The notes beneath the pieces are model-generated. The model was not told the origin of the DNA. It saw nothing but the letters and a program-made list of their open reading frames with translations, and did no database searches. A program made the translations under genes and the position numbers. Shown in pieces: positions 14,401-25,715 of a stretch of DNA of 64,000 nt. This stretch comes from Paratinospora sagittata (taxonomy: Eukaryota; Streptophyta; Magnoliopsida; Ranunculales; Menispermaceae), in NCBI GenBank assembly GCA_035771175.1, contig CM069613.1, positions 6,072,001-6,136,000 of the forward strand, in the 5' to 3' direction. Every line of letters begins with the position of its first letter. The stretch's first letter is position 1.

Positions 14401-17400
14401 AGAAACTATGAGATTTTATTAAGGATGAGAGCAAATACAAAAGCTGAAAGCCTCAGGAGGACAGGAAATTCTCCCAAAGCAATCAAAGACCAAATACAAG
14501 TTACCCCAACCGATTAACCGCTTGGTTAAAGGCCAAATACCCCTTGACCACTCAGTTAGACCATGACCCTTGGATAGCTTACAAGCCACACTCAGGGAGA
14601 TGCCAAAACATGAGAGTTCTCCCAAAACTGTGATATCATCTTGATGTTTCTCCTTGAAGATCTGGTTGTTCCTCTCCTTCCAAATGGTCCACAAAACCAC
14701 AAGAGGACACTCTTCAAAAGTCTTCGAGATGAGAGGAGACATTGCTATCACAAGGGTAAGAGAAGTGGTTCCCGCAATTGTTGGCACTACTGAAGGTATA
14801 GGATGGCGCACATTCATTCTGCTTCTAAATGTGTATGTATGTAATTTGTTAGGGCAATTGAGCTTGGCTTTTTTAGCTGAAATGGATTATGATGGAAGAG
14901 CGTCTGACTATTTGTCAACAAAATCTTTTTTGGCACCCTCTAGCCATGTGTATATACTTTTTTTTTTTTGACAAGAAACAAAATGAATTGTATTAAGAAT
15001 AAAAGCTATACAGAAAATACAGCCGGAACTAAAACTGGAATTAACAATCAAAACTGGACAAAATAGGATTTCATCCCCTCAATCAATCCTCCAAGGAATA
15101 GCCTCTTGAAAGCTTACCAGCACTAACCCAAAGAGAAGCTAAATAGAAAGAAGCCATGTGTATATACTTAACAAAGCCTTTTCCCAACTACACCGGATCA
15201 ACTCCTTTAGCCATGTGTGAAAGCATTAAAATATTATATATCCATCTGGAATCTTAGTGAGGCTTCAACTTTATGAATTTTATTTCATTTTTTTGGAAAC
15301 AATGTACCTTGAAATATATCTGTGATTTAAATCTGTGAGGAGGTTGGTGAAAAAGATCTTGATTCATGTATTGTTTGGCAGTGTTGCAAATATGAAAGAC
15401 ATTGACCAATAGAAACCTGATACAAATGTTGAGACAAATGTTGTATGTGCAACTTGTAGTTGTAGAATGGTGGGTTATACAGAAAATGAAAATGATTATA
15501 TTGTACTAATTACATGGTAGTCTAGGAGTCATTGAATTTTAAAACGTTTAACTTTTACATCTGAGATTTGAGGTGGTGGGCTTGAGATCGACAAGGTAAA
15601 GAACAGGTGTGGTTTGGTGTAGGAAGGCTGCTAGAGCCTAAAAAACGTCTTATATCTTTTAAAGTTTGCTTGATCTAATGCCTAGATCTTGTGGCGTTTG
15701 ATGTCTTTGTCTGTTTAAATATCCACATTGATGAGCCAATACAAGATTAAAGTACTTCAACTCTCTCAAGCAAAGGATCAACCACACTTAAAGCTTCGAT
15801 AACTTGAAGGAAAGAAGAATTATGAGGTTAAGAGTCTTTATGTGTCTAGAATTAAGATATAACCTTCTTGCATTTTCTATTGCTCAATATTTCCTAAAAA
15901 TCATGCATACATTAGTTTTTCGCAAGATCATATTCGAAGTTTTCAAGTTTTTGAAAATATTTTGATTCTTAGTGAAAATGTGTTTGATCGATTCAAGTTG
16001 TTTTCAAATGAGTTTCAAACTCTTTGAATGTTTCTCTAAGTATTTGTTTTGATCCAAAAATTACACAACACTTAATATGCAAGTGATATGCTTGCATACT
16101 GCTTTAAGTTTTTGCCAGCCTCATTATGTTCTTATTCTGCAGGTGCTTGGCTGATGAGTGTTCTGGCCTACTGCTTTACTCATTAGTGCATGGGAACTCT
16201 GACTTTTTGGAGTATGTTTTGGTTCGAACGGATTTGGATACATTGGTATATTGCTGCATCTTTCTGTCCTTTCATAGTTATGGTTGTTGCATTTCAAAAT
16301 TTGCATGCTTGCTCCTTTATTCTTCCCCATCATGCTTTATTTATTTGTGTTTTGAAATGCTCTGGTCCTGAAACCAAGTGAGTGACGAGTCATTAATGTT
16401 CAAGTTATTGCATTGCATTATTCATGTTATTGTAGTGTATATATGAGTATAATGGATTGATTATTATAAGTCTGAACAGGAAATATGAAAAAAAGAGAAC
16501 CTTCCATCAGTGAAAGATCTCCCTTCAAGGTTCAGAGAATAACAAAAATATGCTTATTTTTGTGATTTTTTTAAAAAAAAAGATATATCGATTCATTTTT
16601 GTCAATATTATTATTTTGCCCTTGAAATGATTATGATAGATTTTGTTCCTTGGATGACTGAATATGACATTGCCTTTCTGAACTTCTTTTCTATGTGTTA
16701 TACTGAAATACTGCACTCATTTTCATATTTGAATTTATTATTCTCAGAGAGGGCGTGGTTCATCGTAGTAACTACTGACTAGTAAATAAGCAAATAACTG
16801 TTGAATATAAAAAAATAAAAAGCTAATAACTGATACAACCTCCATGCAATTTATTGGTAGTTGAATTTCCACATTAAGCTTAGTCATCTTCTCAAGCTTG
16901 TGATTGAATGAAATTGAATAAGCAGTTCGCCATACGGTAAAAATTATTTTTACAAGCATAGTTAATGAATTATGTATATGGTAATGAAATTGACAGCTGA
17001 TGCCCATTCTGGAAACACTTTACAATGCTTCGAGGAGGTCATCCAATCAAATCTACATGTTGCTGATTATCCTTCTTATACTAAGTCAGGATTCATCTTT
17101 CAATGCCAGCATTCACAAGCTGGTAAGAATTTCTATTTATAATTTACCATTTTGCGCATTTCACGCTATGGCAATTAGATTCCATTCTTGCCTTTTGCAG
17201 GTATTACCAAATGTTCCATGGTACCAAGAACGTCTTCTCAGTCATGTCTCTCTTGGTTCTCTGATGGTTATCATACTCATAAGGACTGTGAAATACAACC
17301 TATCAAAGCTGCGGGTATTTCTTTTTTGGTTTTTATTTTTTATTTTTTTAATAAATTTTATAATTAGTGGAAGAGTGTGAATGCTTGACATAACTATTGG

Positions 17401-20400
17401 GAGGCACTGTAGCCTGAACTAAATCTTACATCTAAGGTTTATATTGGAGCAAGGACAATTGCATCATCCAGAAAGATTGTGAATTCATCCTGCCTGAGTC
17501 ATTATGTGTATATCTTCTTAAAAATCTTTATTTGAATAGATTGATATGATCCTTATGGGTCTTTCCCTATGTAACCCCTCTTCACCATGCTGTTGGGGCA
17601 TGTGTGGCTTAGGTAAGAAAGAACTGCCTAGTATCCAGGGACCTTAAAGCAGTCTGGTGTTCCCAGAGAAGCCAGAAATTAAATGCCCAGTTATATTTGC
17701 AATACATAATCAATCAGTATCTGATCTGTTAGATTGTAACAGGACATATACCTCCACACGAACTGTCTTGCGATTTTGGCAAATATGGCGCCTCATGTCC
17801 ATAGATTGAGTGCATATGCTTCGCAAAGGCTGGTTAGCCTCTTTGATATGCTGTCGCGCAAGTATGTTTCTATTGATATTGATTCTTCTTCTCTCTCTCT
17901 CTCTCGGTTGGGTGTGAGAAGGGTTCAGAGCCATTTATTCTTTTTTAATTTTTGAACAGAAATGTCATTAAGTTTTTGGTCTATGCTGATATTTGATGCA
18001 TGACCTTCACATCCAGGTATACCAAACTAGCAGAGCAAAAGAATGACAAAGTACTTCAAACTAAAGTTAACACAATAGAAGGAGCAAGCATTGCAGATGA
18101 CATGGTAGTTCTCTATAGCTTTGTCTTTTACTAAGGTGCTTGAGAATCTTACTGTTGATATTTTTGGTGGTATCTTTCTCTTCCCTCACTCCGTTTTGCT
18201 AACAAGATCATAATTGCTGCAGTCAACAGAGCTGCATATTTATACAGATTTTTTGAGAATTGTGCTGGAAATCTTAAATGCAATCCTCACATATGCACTG
18301 CCTAGGAATCCTGAGGTAACATTCTCTGAACTAGTGATGCTTGCAGACATGTAGGTGTTTTCTGTTGATAACTTGATATCTGTAACTATGTTCATTTTTT
18401 GTTCACACTGTCAGGAATATATCTTTTTCTGTTTATTTGATGAGTTTATACCAATTTTTTTTGTCATTGGAGCAGGTTGTATATGCAATAATGCACAGAC
18501 AAGAGGTCTTTCAGCCTTTCAAGAATCATCCACGCTTTAATGAGCTGCTTGAATATATATATTCTGTATGGCATCCTGTTTTTGTGTTCAGATTTTATTT
18601 CTAATTCGTTTAGTTTAATAAATTATTGTTACATATTTGAAACAAATAACCGTCAATGGTAGTTCATAGTTCTAATATGCTCGGGTCTTTCTCAAAATAT
18701 TTCCTTATTTGGTTGGGATATATTTGAATGTTGAACTTTTGCCATTTTAGGTGTTAGATTTTTTTAATAGTCGCATAGATGCCCAGAGAATGGATGGTGA
18801 ATTGTCTGTTGAGAAAGTTCTCCAAGTCATAATCACCAATTGCCGATCTTGGCGGGGTGAAGGAATGAAGGTAAAATTCACATTATCATTTTGAATCTTG
18901 ATGCTATAAAGGGTCCATAAGAAGTAATTTTTTGACATAATAAATAAATGTTGAGTTGGGACAGATGTTTACTCAATTGCGGTTCACTTACGAGCAAGAG
19001 AATCATCCCGAGGAGTTCTTTATTCCATATGTGTGGCAGCTGGTTCTGTCTCAAAGGTATTTTTCCTGCATTTTTGTGCTTCATCATTGGTTCAGTTTAT
19101 ATCGTTAGATTTCATTATCTTGCCATACTTCCACTCTTTAATCCCATAAAGAAATCCTAGTAGTTACATGCTTTGCTTTTCCCACCTGTCCGAGTATCGA
19201 AGACACATTTATTGGCAATTTCAACAAAATTTAGCATAGCAGTGAACATTATTTTAAATTTCAAGCCACAACGTTACTGTCATAATCTTGCCTGTAGCTA
19301 TGAATTTATTATTGCATCTTGTCCAATCTAATCCCTTCAACTTTATGGTTACTTGGTTTCTCTACTTTATGCATTTAGGCTGGAAATTATTGTGCTGACT
19401 CTTCTTTGTATTTCATGCTTGTTGCTCAGTGGCTTGAGTTTTGATCCTGGTGCTATAAATTTGTTTCCAGCTGATCTACCCGCCGAAGTAAGTAATTTTA
19501 CTTCCTCTCAATTGTCTATAGCATTTTTCCATAGTTTGATTAATACTTGTGCGATAATGCTTATCTGAGGTTATGATGCCGGAGTGCTACTTTTTTTTTT
19601 TTTTACAATGGAGGAATCTCTGTAGGAGTGGCCATAGGCAATAGAACTATAATTTTTAGATTCTTGAACTGTTTTGAGTCTTGACAATTTTAATCAGGAT
19701 TCAATTCACTTCATATGTGAATTCAGGGCTGAGGCTCATGGGGTTTTGACTTGTGGCCTTTGTCCATGTAGAAGTTTAAGAATAATAAGCTGATTTTTGT
19801 AAGAATGTTCTATCTTCATGATGGATGCCTTTTTAACAAATTAGTCTGCTGTGAGACTTCCAATCCAATCAAATTAGTGTCCAATTTTTTTTTTTGACAA
19901 GAGACAAACTAGTATTGTATTAAGTATAAAAACTGTACTTGAAGCTTAGATGGAACAACATACTTGAAGCTTTGTAACTCTCCATTGGGACACCTCGTCC
20001 CTTTGGTTTTCTTTTTTATCTATTAATATATTATGTTTCTCGTCAAAAAAAAAAAAAAAAAAGAGTATAAAAACTGTACAGACTACATAGTATACATTCG
20101 GACCTCAGTCCGACATTATATGACAAGACAATTCAAGATTGAATTCCAACCCCTTAACCACTCTCCCAAGGGAAAATCCTGCGCTAATTTGGTAGCGCTA
20201 ACCCCTAAGAGGCCAAGAAAAAGGAATGTTCCCAAACTAACCCACTCTCCCTAACTTGATTTTCAAAAATATGGGATTCCGTTCCTTCCAAACATACCAG
20301 ATTACTGCAAAAACAACAACACACCAATAGTCACGAAGCCTTCTGGGCAAAATTGAAACATTAGGAAAAGCACAGAAAACAAACGCATTGGGCACAAAAA

Positions 20401-23400
20401 ACCACTGAAGATAGTTTGCCCATCTCCTCCAAATACTATTAGTGAACTCACAATCCACAAAAAGATGCTGACTTGTTTCGCCGCTAGCCATACACAAACA
20501 CAAAAAACACTAATTGGGGGAAAGAGTCCAATTCTTAAAGCGCCTTTGGAGAATGTTAGCACAATTCAACCTGTTATGAGCAATAGTCCAACCCAAGAAT
20601 TGGGGGAAATTTTGGAAAACAAGGCCAGGATCATGGTTTGAACAAAGATGGCGAAAAAAGGACTTGGAGGAAAACTCCCTTAACGAATCTAATGGCCTCT
20701 ATCATGATCATTAGAAAGCTGGACTCCCTCCAAAATGTCTAGAAGGGAAGAGGCTTCAGCGGACTCTCTATTAGAGGGTTCCCTTCGAAGTTGGAGACAC
20801 CAAGAGGACCTACCTGCAACACTATCCTCAGACGAAGAAAAAAACCACAAATAGGATGATTATGTTTGGTGGAGAGTTTGAAACTATTTGGGAAAAGATC
20901 ACAAAACTTGGATGTACGACACCAAACATTGTCCCAGAATCGAATGAAGGCCCCATTCCCTATCCTAAAGCGGACAAGGGGAGAGAAAAACGGATAAATG
21001 GAATGGTTGAACTTCCAGGGACTCCGATAGGAGGCTTTGGAAGACACACTAGCATCTCGTAGGTTCCGTTGAAACCCATGATGGCTAACCACCACTTTGG
21101 CCCAAAAAGAATCTTTTTCCTTCAGAAATCTCCAAAGCCATTTCCCTGCCAAGGCCTTGTTTCTGAGCATCAGATTACCAATCCCCAAACCCCCATGATC
21201 GACAACTCTGCTGACCATACTCCATCTCACCAAACTTCCACCCTTCTCCTTATCCTCACTCTTCCAAAGGAAATTTCTCATCAAACTCTCAATATGCCTG
21301 GCCACCAAGGTAGGAATTTTGAACATGGATCGGAAGTAAGTAGGAATAGCCTCCAACACACTTTTAATAAGAGTTAATCTTCTCCCTTTTGAGAGGAAAC
21401 TTCGCCTCCGACCATCAAGCCTTCTAGAAATAGTCTAAATAATAGGTTCCCAAAAAGACAAGGAAATCGGGTTTCCTCCTAAAGGAATCCCAAGGTATGT
21501 TAAGGGCCATTGGCCAATGGGACACCCACACGGGGAAGCCGCCTCCACCAATTCATCCTCAGTCATGCAAATCTCCGCGACCTGACACTTATCCAAATTC
21601 AACTTCATAACTGAGATCAAGCAGAAAGCTTGAATGATCCTTAAGGTAGATAACAGACTAGACCCATCATTCTCCACCAAAAACAAACAGTCATCAGCAA
21701 ATTGCAGATGGAAAACATAGATCTTATCCTTTCCAACTAAAAACCCTTTCACCACACCAACCTCCATAGCCTTATCAACCATTCTTTCCAACACATCAGC
21801 CACAAGAATAAAAAGGAATGGTGACAAAGGATCCCCTTGTCTTAGTCCCCTCGAACCAAGAACTTTCCCCCTAGGTCTTCCATTGATAAGAATCGAAAAA
21901 GAAACTGAAGATAAGCACCCTCGAATCCATCTCCTCTATCTATCCCCAAAGCCTTTCATGCAAAGAACATAGTCCAGAAAATCCCACTAAACCATATCAT
22001 AAGCCTTCTCAAAATCAGTTTTGAAACCCTTCACGTTTGGTGGACCGATAGTCCTCCACCGCCTCATTAGCAATTAAGATGGCATCCGAAATTTGATGAC
22101 CTTAACAAAAGCCAATTGATTACCAGCAATGGTATGATGAAGAACCAATTTGAATCTAGCAACAAGAATCTTTGCAATGATTTTGTAGAGGCTAGTGGTG
22201 AGGCTTATAGGCCTAAAATCCTTCACCTTTTCAGAGTGAACTTTTTTGGGAATTAAAGCAATGTAAGTCTCATTCACCCACTTGTTAATCACCCCTGTAC
22301 TATAGAACTCATCCAAAACAAGTTTAAGGTCCAACTTCAAAGTATCCCAAATTCTTGATAGAACTTTAGAGAAAAGCCATCAGGCCCCGGAGCTTTATCC
22401 CCTTCACAACAAAAGACCGCATCACGAATTTCCTCCAACTCAAAGGGCCTCTCAAGCCACTCACTCTCTGCCCTAGGCAATTCCTTCCAAACAATACCAT
22501 CATTCCCCCACAACCCTCGGCCATCTGCCATAAACAACCTTCGAGAGTACTCCACAACCTCCCCCACAATACCATCCTTGGACTCCACCAGGGCACCTTC
22601 GGCATTCTCGAGTTTAGAAATAACACTCCTCGAACGACGGTTGCTCAAAATCCTATGGAAGAATTTTGAGTTGGCATCACCTTCCTAACCCATATGATCC
22701 TGGCCTTTTGGGCCGCTGACTGATCCTCTCTGAGAAAAATAGCTTGAAGATCCTCCTTCGCTTTGCACCGCATTTGGAACTTTTCAGCAGACCACTCCGA
22801 AGACCCCTCAACTTGGTCCAACGCCATAATGGAAGTCTCCAATTCCCTCTTTACCACCATTTATTGGCTACAATTATCACAATGAACTTATTTCATTTTT
22901 CTTCTTCTTTTTCAAAGGTGTATCCTGTAAGTGAGGTTCATGCCATTGCAGGTTGTGGGGAAGAGTCGATATACATAGCTTATCCCCGCATAGGGGAGAG
23001 CCTGTTTTTAAAATTGAACTCATGACCTCCAAGTTACATTGGTGCAACTTTTGTTATTGCATCAATAACCCAACTTCTACTGTGAACTTTTTCTTTCAAT
23101 TTTCCTTTTTGGTTTTTGTTTTTAATTTTGTTTTTGAAGATGTCTTTCTTTTTGAAGAGGTCATCTTTACAGTGAATCAGCTCATTCTGAAACTCTTTGG
23201 ATGAAACTCTTTGAAGAGATCATCCAAATGGCATCAGTCATTCATCTATATGCTTTCCTATTGGGAGCTAACGCTATCCTATTCAATTTAATGGACTTTT
23301 TTCTTTCTTTCTATCTTTTTTTGTTTTCTTGTTTATTTGTTTCCCTGTTTTGCACTGGATATCTTTTTCTCATACCATTTTGGATCCTTAAGGAATTCCA

Positions 23401-25339
23401 TTCTTGACCTTCTCTACCTCATGAGCCAGCCGTCATGGAGCAAAGTACATGTGCACCACACATATCACGTATGTTCGACTAAGTATATATGATTTTTAGT
23501 GCTTAAAACTAAAACTACCTAAAGGTGTTTGTCCAAAAAAGAAAAAAGAAAATCTACCAAAGACTCTAAATCAATAACTTAAAATTTCCACTAGATTTGG
23601 ATTTAGATCTCGGATAAGTCATTGAACAGGATAGCTATTTTCTTAATAGTAAGTATATAGATTTACTATCAATGGTATATGATATTTGATAATATAAATA
23701 TGAGAATTGCCTATAGTAAGTGGTCTTGATGTCTTGAGTAAACTGCTCTGTACCCTATAAATCTTGATTCATCGATTACATTCTAATGTTTGTTTGCAAT
23801 CTTTTCTTCTTTTGAATCAAATTGTTAGTCATAAGTCATGAATTTGAAATAAGATTGACTTTTTGCAGTAATGATCGGACCCCTTTGAGGTGATGGTTAT
23901 TTGGTGTGTTGCATGCTCTATTTCTTTTTGTGATGGAAACAAATAAAAAAAAAAAAGAGTCAAAAGGAAAAATTCACGAGGCCCAGCTAAACAAGGGGAT
24001 GGCTCAGAATTTTTGGGTTGGGGTCTTTTTTGACGTGGAAATTATTTTGGTCTAATGGAAAAGACAAAAAAAATGAGTTGGCTTCTTTGGTTTACCAAGT
24101 CATAGATGTAACCCAACCATTGTATGTCTAGGTCTTGAAGCAGTGGCCAAGTTGTTGAGCTGCTACTTCAATGCTGAATATGTTACACAGGCAACATTAC
24201 TGTGAGCTTAAGTAGCTCCAATATATTACAACAAATAATGATTTTCCTTTACTTTCATTTTCTGTATAAGTAGATCAAGTTTATTTTTAGTTGGTGCTTA
24301 AAGAACTTTGTATGGCTTTTCAAAAATTTTGAGAGAATGGACTAATGCAAAAGAATCAAGTAATTTAGCACAGGGAAATGTTCATGAACAATATTTAATC
24401 TTTCGATATTTCCTAGCTCTTTTTCTTTTATTGAACAGGGGATGGTTTCTGTTTTTTTAGCTTTTTTTTTTTTTGTGTACTTCATCATTCTACATTTACT
24501 TATAGTTATTGTTGCAGTTCATGGAAAATATATTAATAAATACATGAACAAATAAATTGATTGTTCTGAAGTATTGCTTATTTCAGGGCTTATTTCATGG
24601 GTGCAAAAACATTAGCATTCATTAACTTTTTGCAAGATACATAATATCGTATCTAGTGCTGACGAGATAAGCATTCCTATTATGAGACCATTGGACTGCT
24701 CATAGAAGTTGCTCACACAATTAAGACCATCTGATTCTGAACTCCTAATGATAGGTGTCTGAAATCCTAAATTAACCAATCCTGTATATGCACTATCCCA
24801 TATGACTGGTGACCGTACATGCTAGTGGCATGGGACCGCTGTAGATGGACTTACATATTAGATAATGTTGGAATTAACCGTACAAATTTGAACACTAGGC
24901 AAGTTATGCTTGTCATATAGATGCTCTTTTAATCTGTATATGAATTCTAGATTACTTGAAACTTACATCTTTATCAAGATTGCGCATCCTTGCATTTTGC
25001 ACCATTCCTCAAGAAACTGCCACATGCAACCCTTAGCTTTATTATGTCATTTGCTATGTTTTGTTTGCATTTCATTACTTATGCATGCAAAATGGGATTA
25101 ATGTTGATGCTTGTACACCTCAAGGTTTACTATATTTAATCACGTTATGAACATGCACATTAACAACCCTACATTCTACTGCATTTTGTAATTGCTAAAA
25201 CACAATGTTTCAAGAATTCACTTATTGGTGGTTAGTCTATTTTGTTACAAGAAAGGAAGACGTGATTGACTTACCTTGGAAACAGGATATTTCTGCTCAA
25301 GAACAAGAGAAGGACCAGAACGGCGATTCAAATGTGTAG
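2447..25339 (+). CDS. DYM: Dymeclin homologue, 18 exons, 718 aa
   Basis: Dymeclin (Dyggve-Melchior-Clausen family) is a peripheral Golgi-associated protein linked to ER-Golgi traffic in animals; its plant role is little known. Exons read by splice site and phase: 2447-2633, 4313-4552, 11617-11680, 11776-11905, 11997-12141, 13162-13410, 13492-13576, 16143-16245, 16997-17122, 17201-17314, 17743-17861, 18017-18104, 18223-18315, 18476-18565, 18751-18870, 18965-19056, 19430-19487, 25286-25339. All junctions are GT/AG and all phases agree. The sum is 2157 bp, close to the ~730 aa of plant dymeclins. The N terminus MGAVPS fits the N-myristoylation rule (G2, S6), as in animal dymeclin. Family landmarks include [12 protein letters not shown] (exon 4), RRLLLNYI (exon 5), [14 protein letters not shown] (exon 11) and the INLFPADL tail (exon 17). 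Intron 2 (7.1 kb) and intron 17 (5.8 kb) are swollen by LINE insertions. No stop or frameshift is seen. Exon 5 could start 3 bp earlier. Confidence 0.94.
2718..3143 (+). repeat. Two-copy tandem duplication in dymeclin intron 1
   Basis: The segment holding aaaatgcactgca, gagattctggaatgg, attgatgccaaagttgg and gagctaatgttggtt occurs twice, offset by about 213 bp (anchors at 2729 and 2942). The copies differ by scattered substitutions, so the duplication is not recent. Confidence 0.8.
4553..6689. other. First part of dymeclin intron 2, no feature recognised
   Basis: The DNA is AT-rich with short A/T runs. I found no coding, RNA or repeat structure that I can support here. Confidence 0.5.
6690..7496 (+). 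mobile_element. 5'-truncated L1-type LINE fragment (zf-RVT to 3' end)
   Basis: Broken frames read like the C-terminal part of plant L1 ORF2: a [13 protein letters not shown] stretch, a [13 protein letters not shown] stretch, then [15 protein letters not shown], which aligns with the zinc-binding reverse transcriptase region of the better preserved copy at 8395-9324. It ends with the tail tctattaatgaatattatg then tttcttgtcaaag that marks L1 3' ends in this window. Multiple stops show it is dead. Confidence 0.7.
7925..8235 (+). mobile_element. RTE-type LINE 3' fragment, interrupted by a tiny L1 tail insertion
   Basis: The distal part reads [14 protein letters not shown] followed by the gctttgttgagttgag tail, characteristic of the 3' end of plant RTE LINEs. 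The copy at 11050-11425 has the same end. It is interrupted at 8053-8114 by an L1-type 3' end. Confidence 0.65.
8053..8114 (+). mobile_element. Extreme 5'-truncated L1 insertion with TSD
   Basis: The insert is only ttctctgtttcttctc plus an A-rich tail. It is flanked by the 10-bp direct repeat AATATAAGTA at 8043-8052 and 8115-8124, the signature of target-primed reverse transcription that stopped almost at once. Confidence 0.65.
8395..9324 (+). mobile_element. L1-type LINE fragment with zf-RVT domain and TSD
   Basis: Translation gives [13 protein letters not shown], then [16 protein letters not shown] and a C-x2-C zinc-binding stretch (CSLCKHD...EHF), then [13 protein letters not shown] and NDWVRNW: the normal order at the C terminus of plant L1 ORF2. 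Frames are interrupted by stops. It ends in an A-rich tail. A 19-bp direct repeat (gaaaatgtgaacgtYaaga, 18/19 identical) flanks it at 8376-8394 and 9325-9343. Confidence 0.85.
9400..10005 (+). mobile_element. L1-type LINE fragment (end of reverse transcriptase region)
   Basis: Broken frames read [20 protein letters not shown], then [16 protein letters not shown] and a FEDVWCG-like piece. These parallel the [16 protein letters not shown] and FWDNVWC segments of the antisense L1 at 19886-22860. The end abuts an antisense L1 3' end near 10009. Confidence 0.75.
10009..10700 (-). mobile_element. Antisense L1-type LINE 3' fragment
   Basis: On the minus strand the sequence reads [17 protein letters not shown] and [15 protein letters not shown], the terminal segment of plant L1 ORF2. 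The outer edge carries the T-rich complement of an L1 tail (near 10009-10040). Confidence 0.65.
10780..11015 (+). mobile_element. L1-type LINE 3' end fragment
   Basis: It reads [12 protein letters not shown], then LDEWLRGW, followed by the tail taataaaagtatttgtttct then tttcaataa, equivalent to the other L1 3' ends in this intron. Confidence 0.6.
11050..11425 (+). mobile_element. RTE-type LINE 3' fragment
   Basis: The start reads [13 protein letters not shown] (family form: REKMRENRLRWFGH). After a decayed stretch it ends [16 protein letters not shown] and gctttgttgagttgag, as in the copy at 7925-8235. It lies only about 190 bp before dymeclin exon 3. Confidence 0.75.
14393..14825 (-). mobile_element. 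Antisense L1-type LINE 3' fragment in dymeclin intron 7
   Basis: The minus strand reads [16 protein letters not shown], then [16 protein letters not shown]: the conserved end of plant L1 ORF2, found also at 9009-9206. The rest of the element is absent. Confidence 0.75.
14960..15151 (-). mobile_element. Antisense 5'-truncated L1 insertion with an 18-bp TSD
   Basis: The insert begins with a T-run and gacaagaaacaaaatg, the reverse complement of an L1 tail. It is flanked by a perfect 18-bp direct repeat AGCCATGTGTATATACTT at 14942-14959 and 15152-15169. Confidence 0.88.
19886..22860 (-). mobile_element. Antisense L1-type LINE with reverse transcriptase, 5'-truncated
   Basis: Reading the minus strand from 22860 downward: a linker (KARIIWVR), [23 protein letters not shown]...[33 protein letters not shown], then LQFADDCLF, which holds the catalytic FADD. 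The thumb and zf-RVT regions follow (GWLWRF-type motifs, 20739-21359), then [10 protein letters not shown] at about 20290. The 3' end is the T-run at 19886. The endonuclease domain is missing and several frameshifts and stops separate the pieces, so it cannot move itself. It sits in the last, 5.8-kb intron of dymeclin in antisense orientation. Confidence 0.92.
19939..20063 (+). mobile_element. Short L1 3' end nested in the antisense L1, with a perfect 16-bp TSD
   Basis: About 105 bp of L1 3' end (ending tattatgtttctcgtc) plus a 17-A tail is flanked by the perfect repeat AGTATAAAAACTGTAC at 19923-19938 and 20064-20079. The target is the 3' end of the antisense L1, so this insertion is the younger. 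Confidence 0.88.
22917..23066 (-). mobile_element. Au-like SINE fragment, antisense
   Basis: The minus strand reads accaatgtaacttggaggtc then atgagttcaa (a B-box-like stretch), acaggctctcccc, atgcggggataagctatg and cgactcttccccacaacctg. This resembles the common plant Au SINE (order: B box, aacagcctct, gggtaaggct). The A box is not clear. Confidence 0.55.
23067..25285. other. Rest of dymeclin intron 17, nothing recognised
   Basis: AT-rich intron sequence with T-runs. No further coding or mobile-element match is visible. Confidence 0.5.
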
Positions 25340-25494
25340 AAGAAGCCTTGCATTCAGAACAATGGATTGACTAAGTCTTTTGTAAATACATGGAATAGTA
25401 AAGAGTATTCTTCTCATTCTTTTCTGTTTATATGTTTTGAATCCGTCACTGTTGAGGGCCTTTCCATGAGAGTTGTTGTATCATCTGTGTATTG

Positions 25495-25500
25495 AATAAA
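25495..25500 (+). terminator. Probable poly(A) signal AATAAA of dymeclin
   Basis: AATAAA lies 156 bases after the dymeclin stop codon, in the expected 3' UTR range for a plant gene. No transcript evidence is available. Confidence 0.5.
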
Positions 25501-25715
25501 GCATAGGTAGCTCAAAATGTAAGCACAGAAATGATATCCATAAAAGAAAAACCCACGATATTGTTCTGAAAGGGCATTTACCCATTGGATCTTCACAAAA
25601 CTAAAGCGAATAATGAAGTTTCTCTTTTTTGCTTGTTTTATTAATGCATACAATCTGCAACATAGCTCTTCTATCTACTGCGACTGAGGTTTAATTGTTT
25701 TGGTTAAGCACATCA

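Noticed and set aside
20237..22860. L1 reverse transcriptase as a functional gene
   Set aside because: Frameshifts and stops separate the domains and the endonuclease is missing, so it is called an inactive element.
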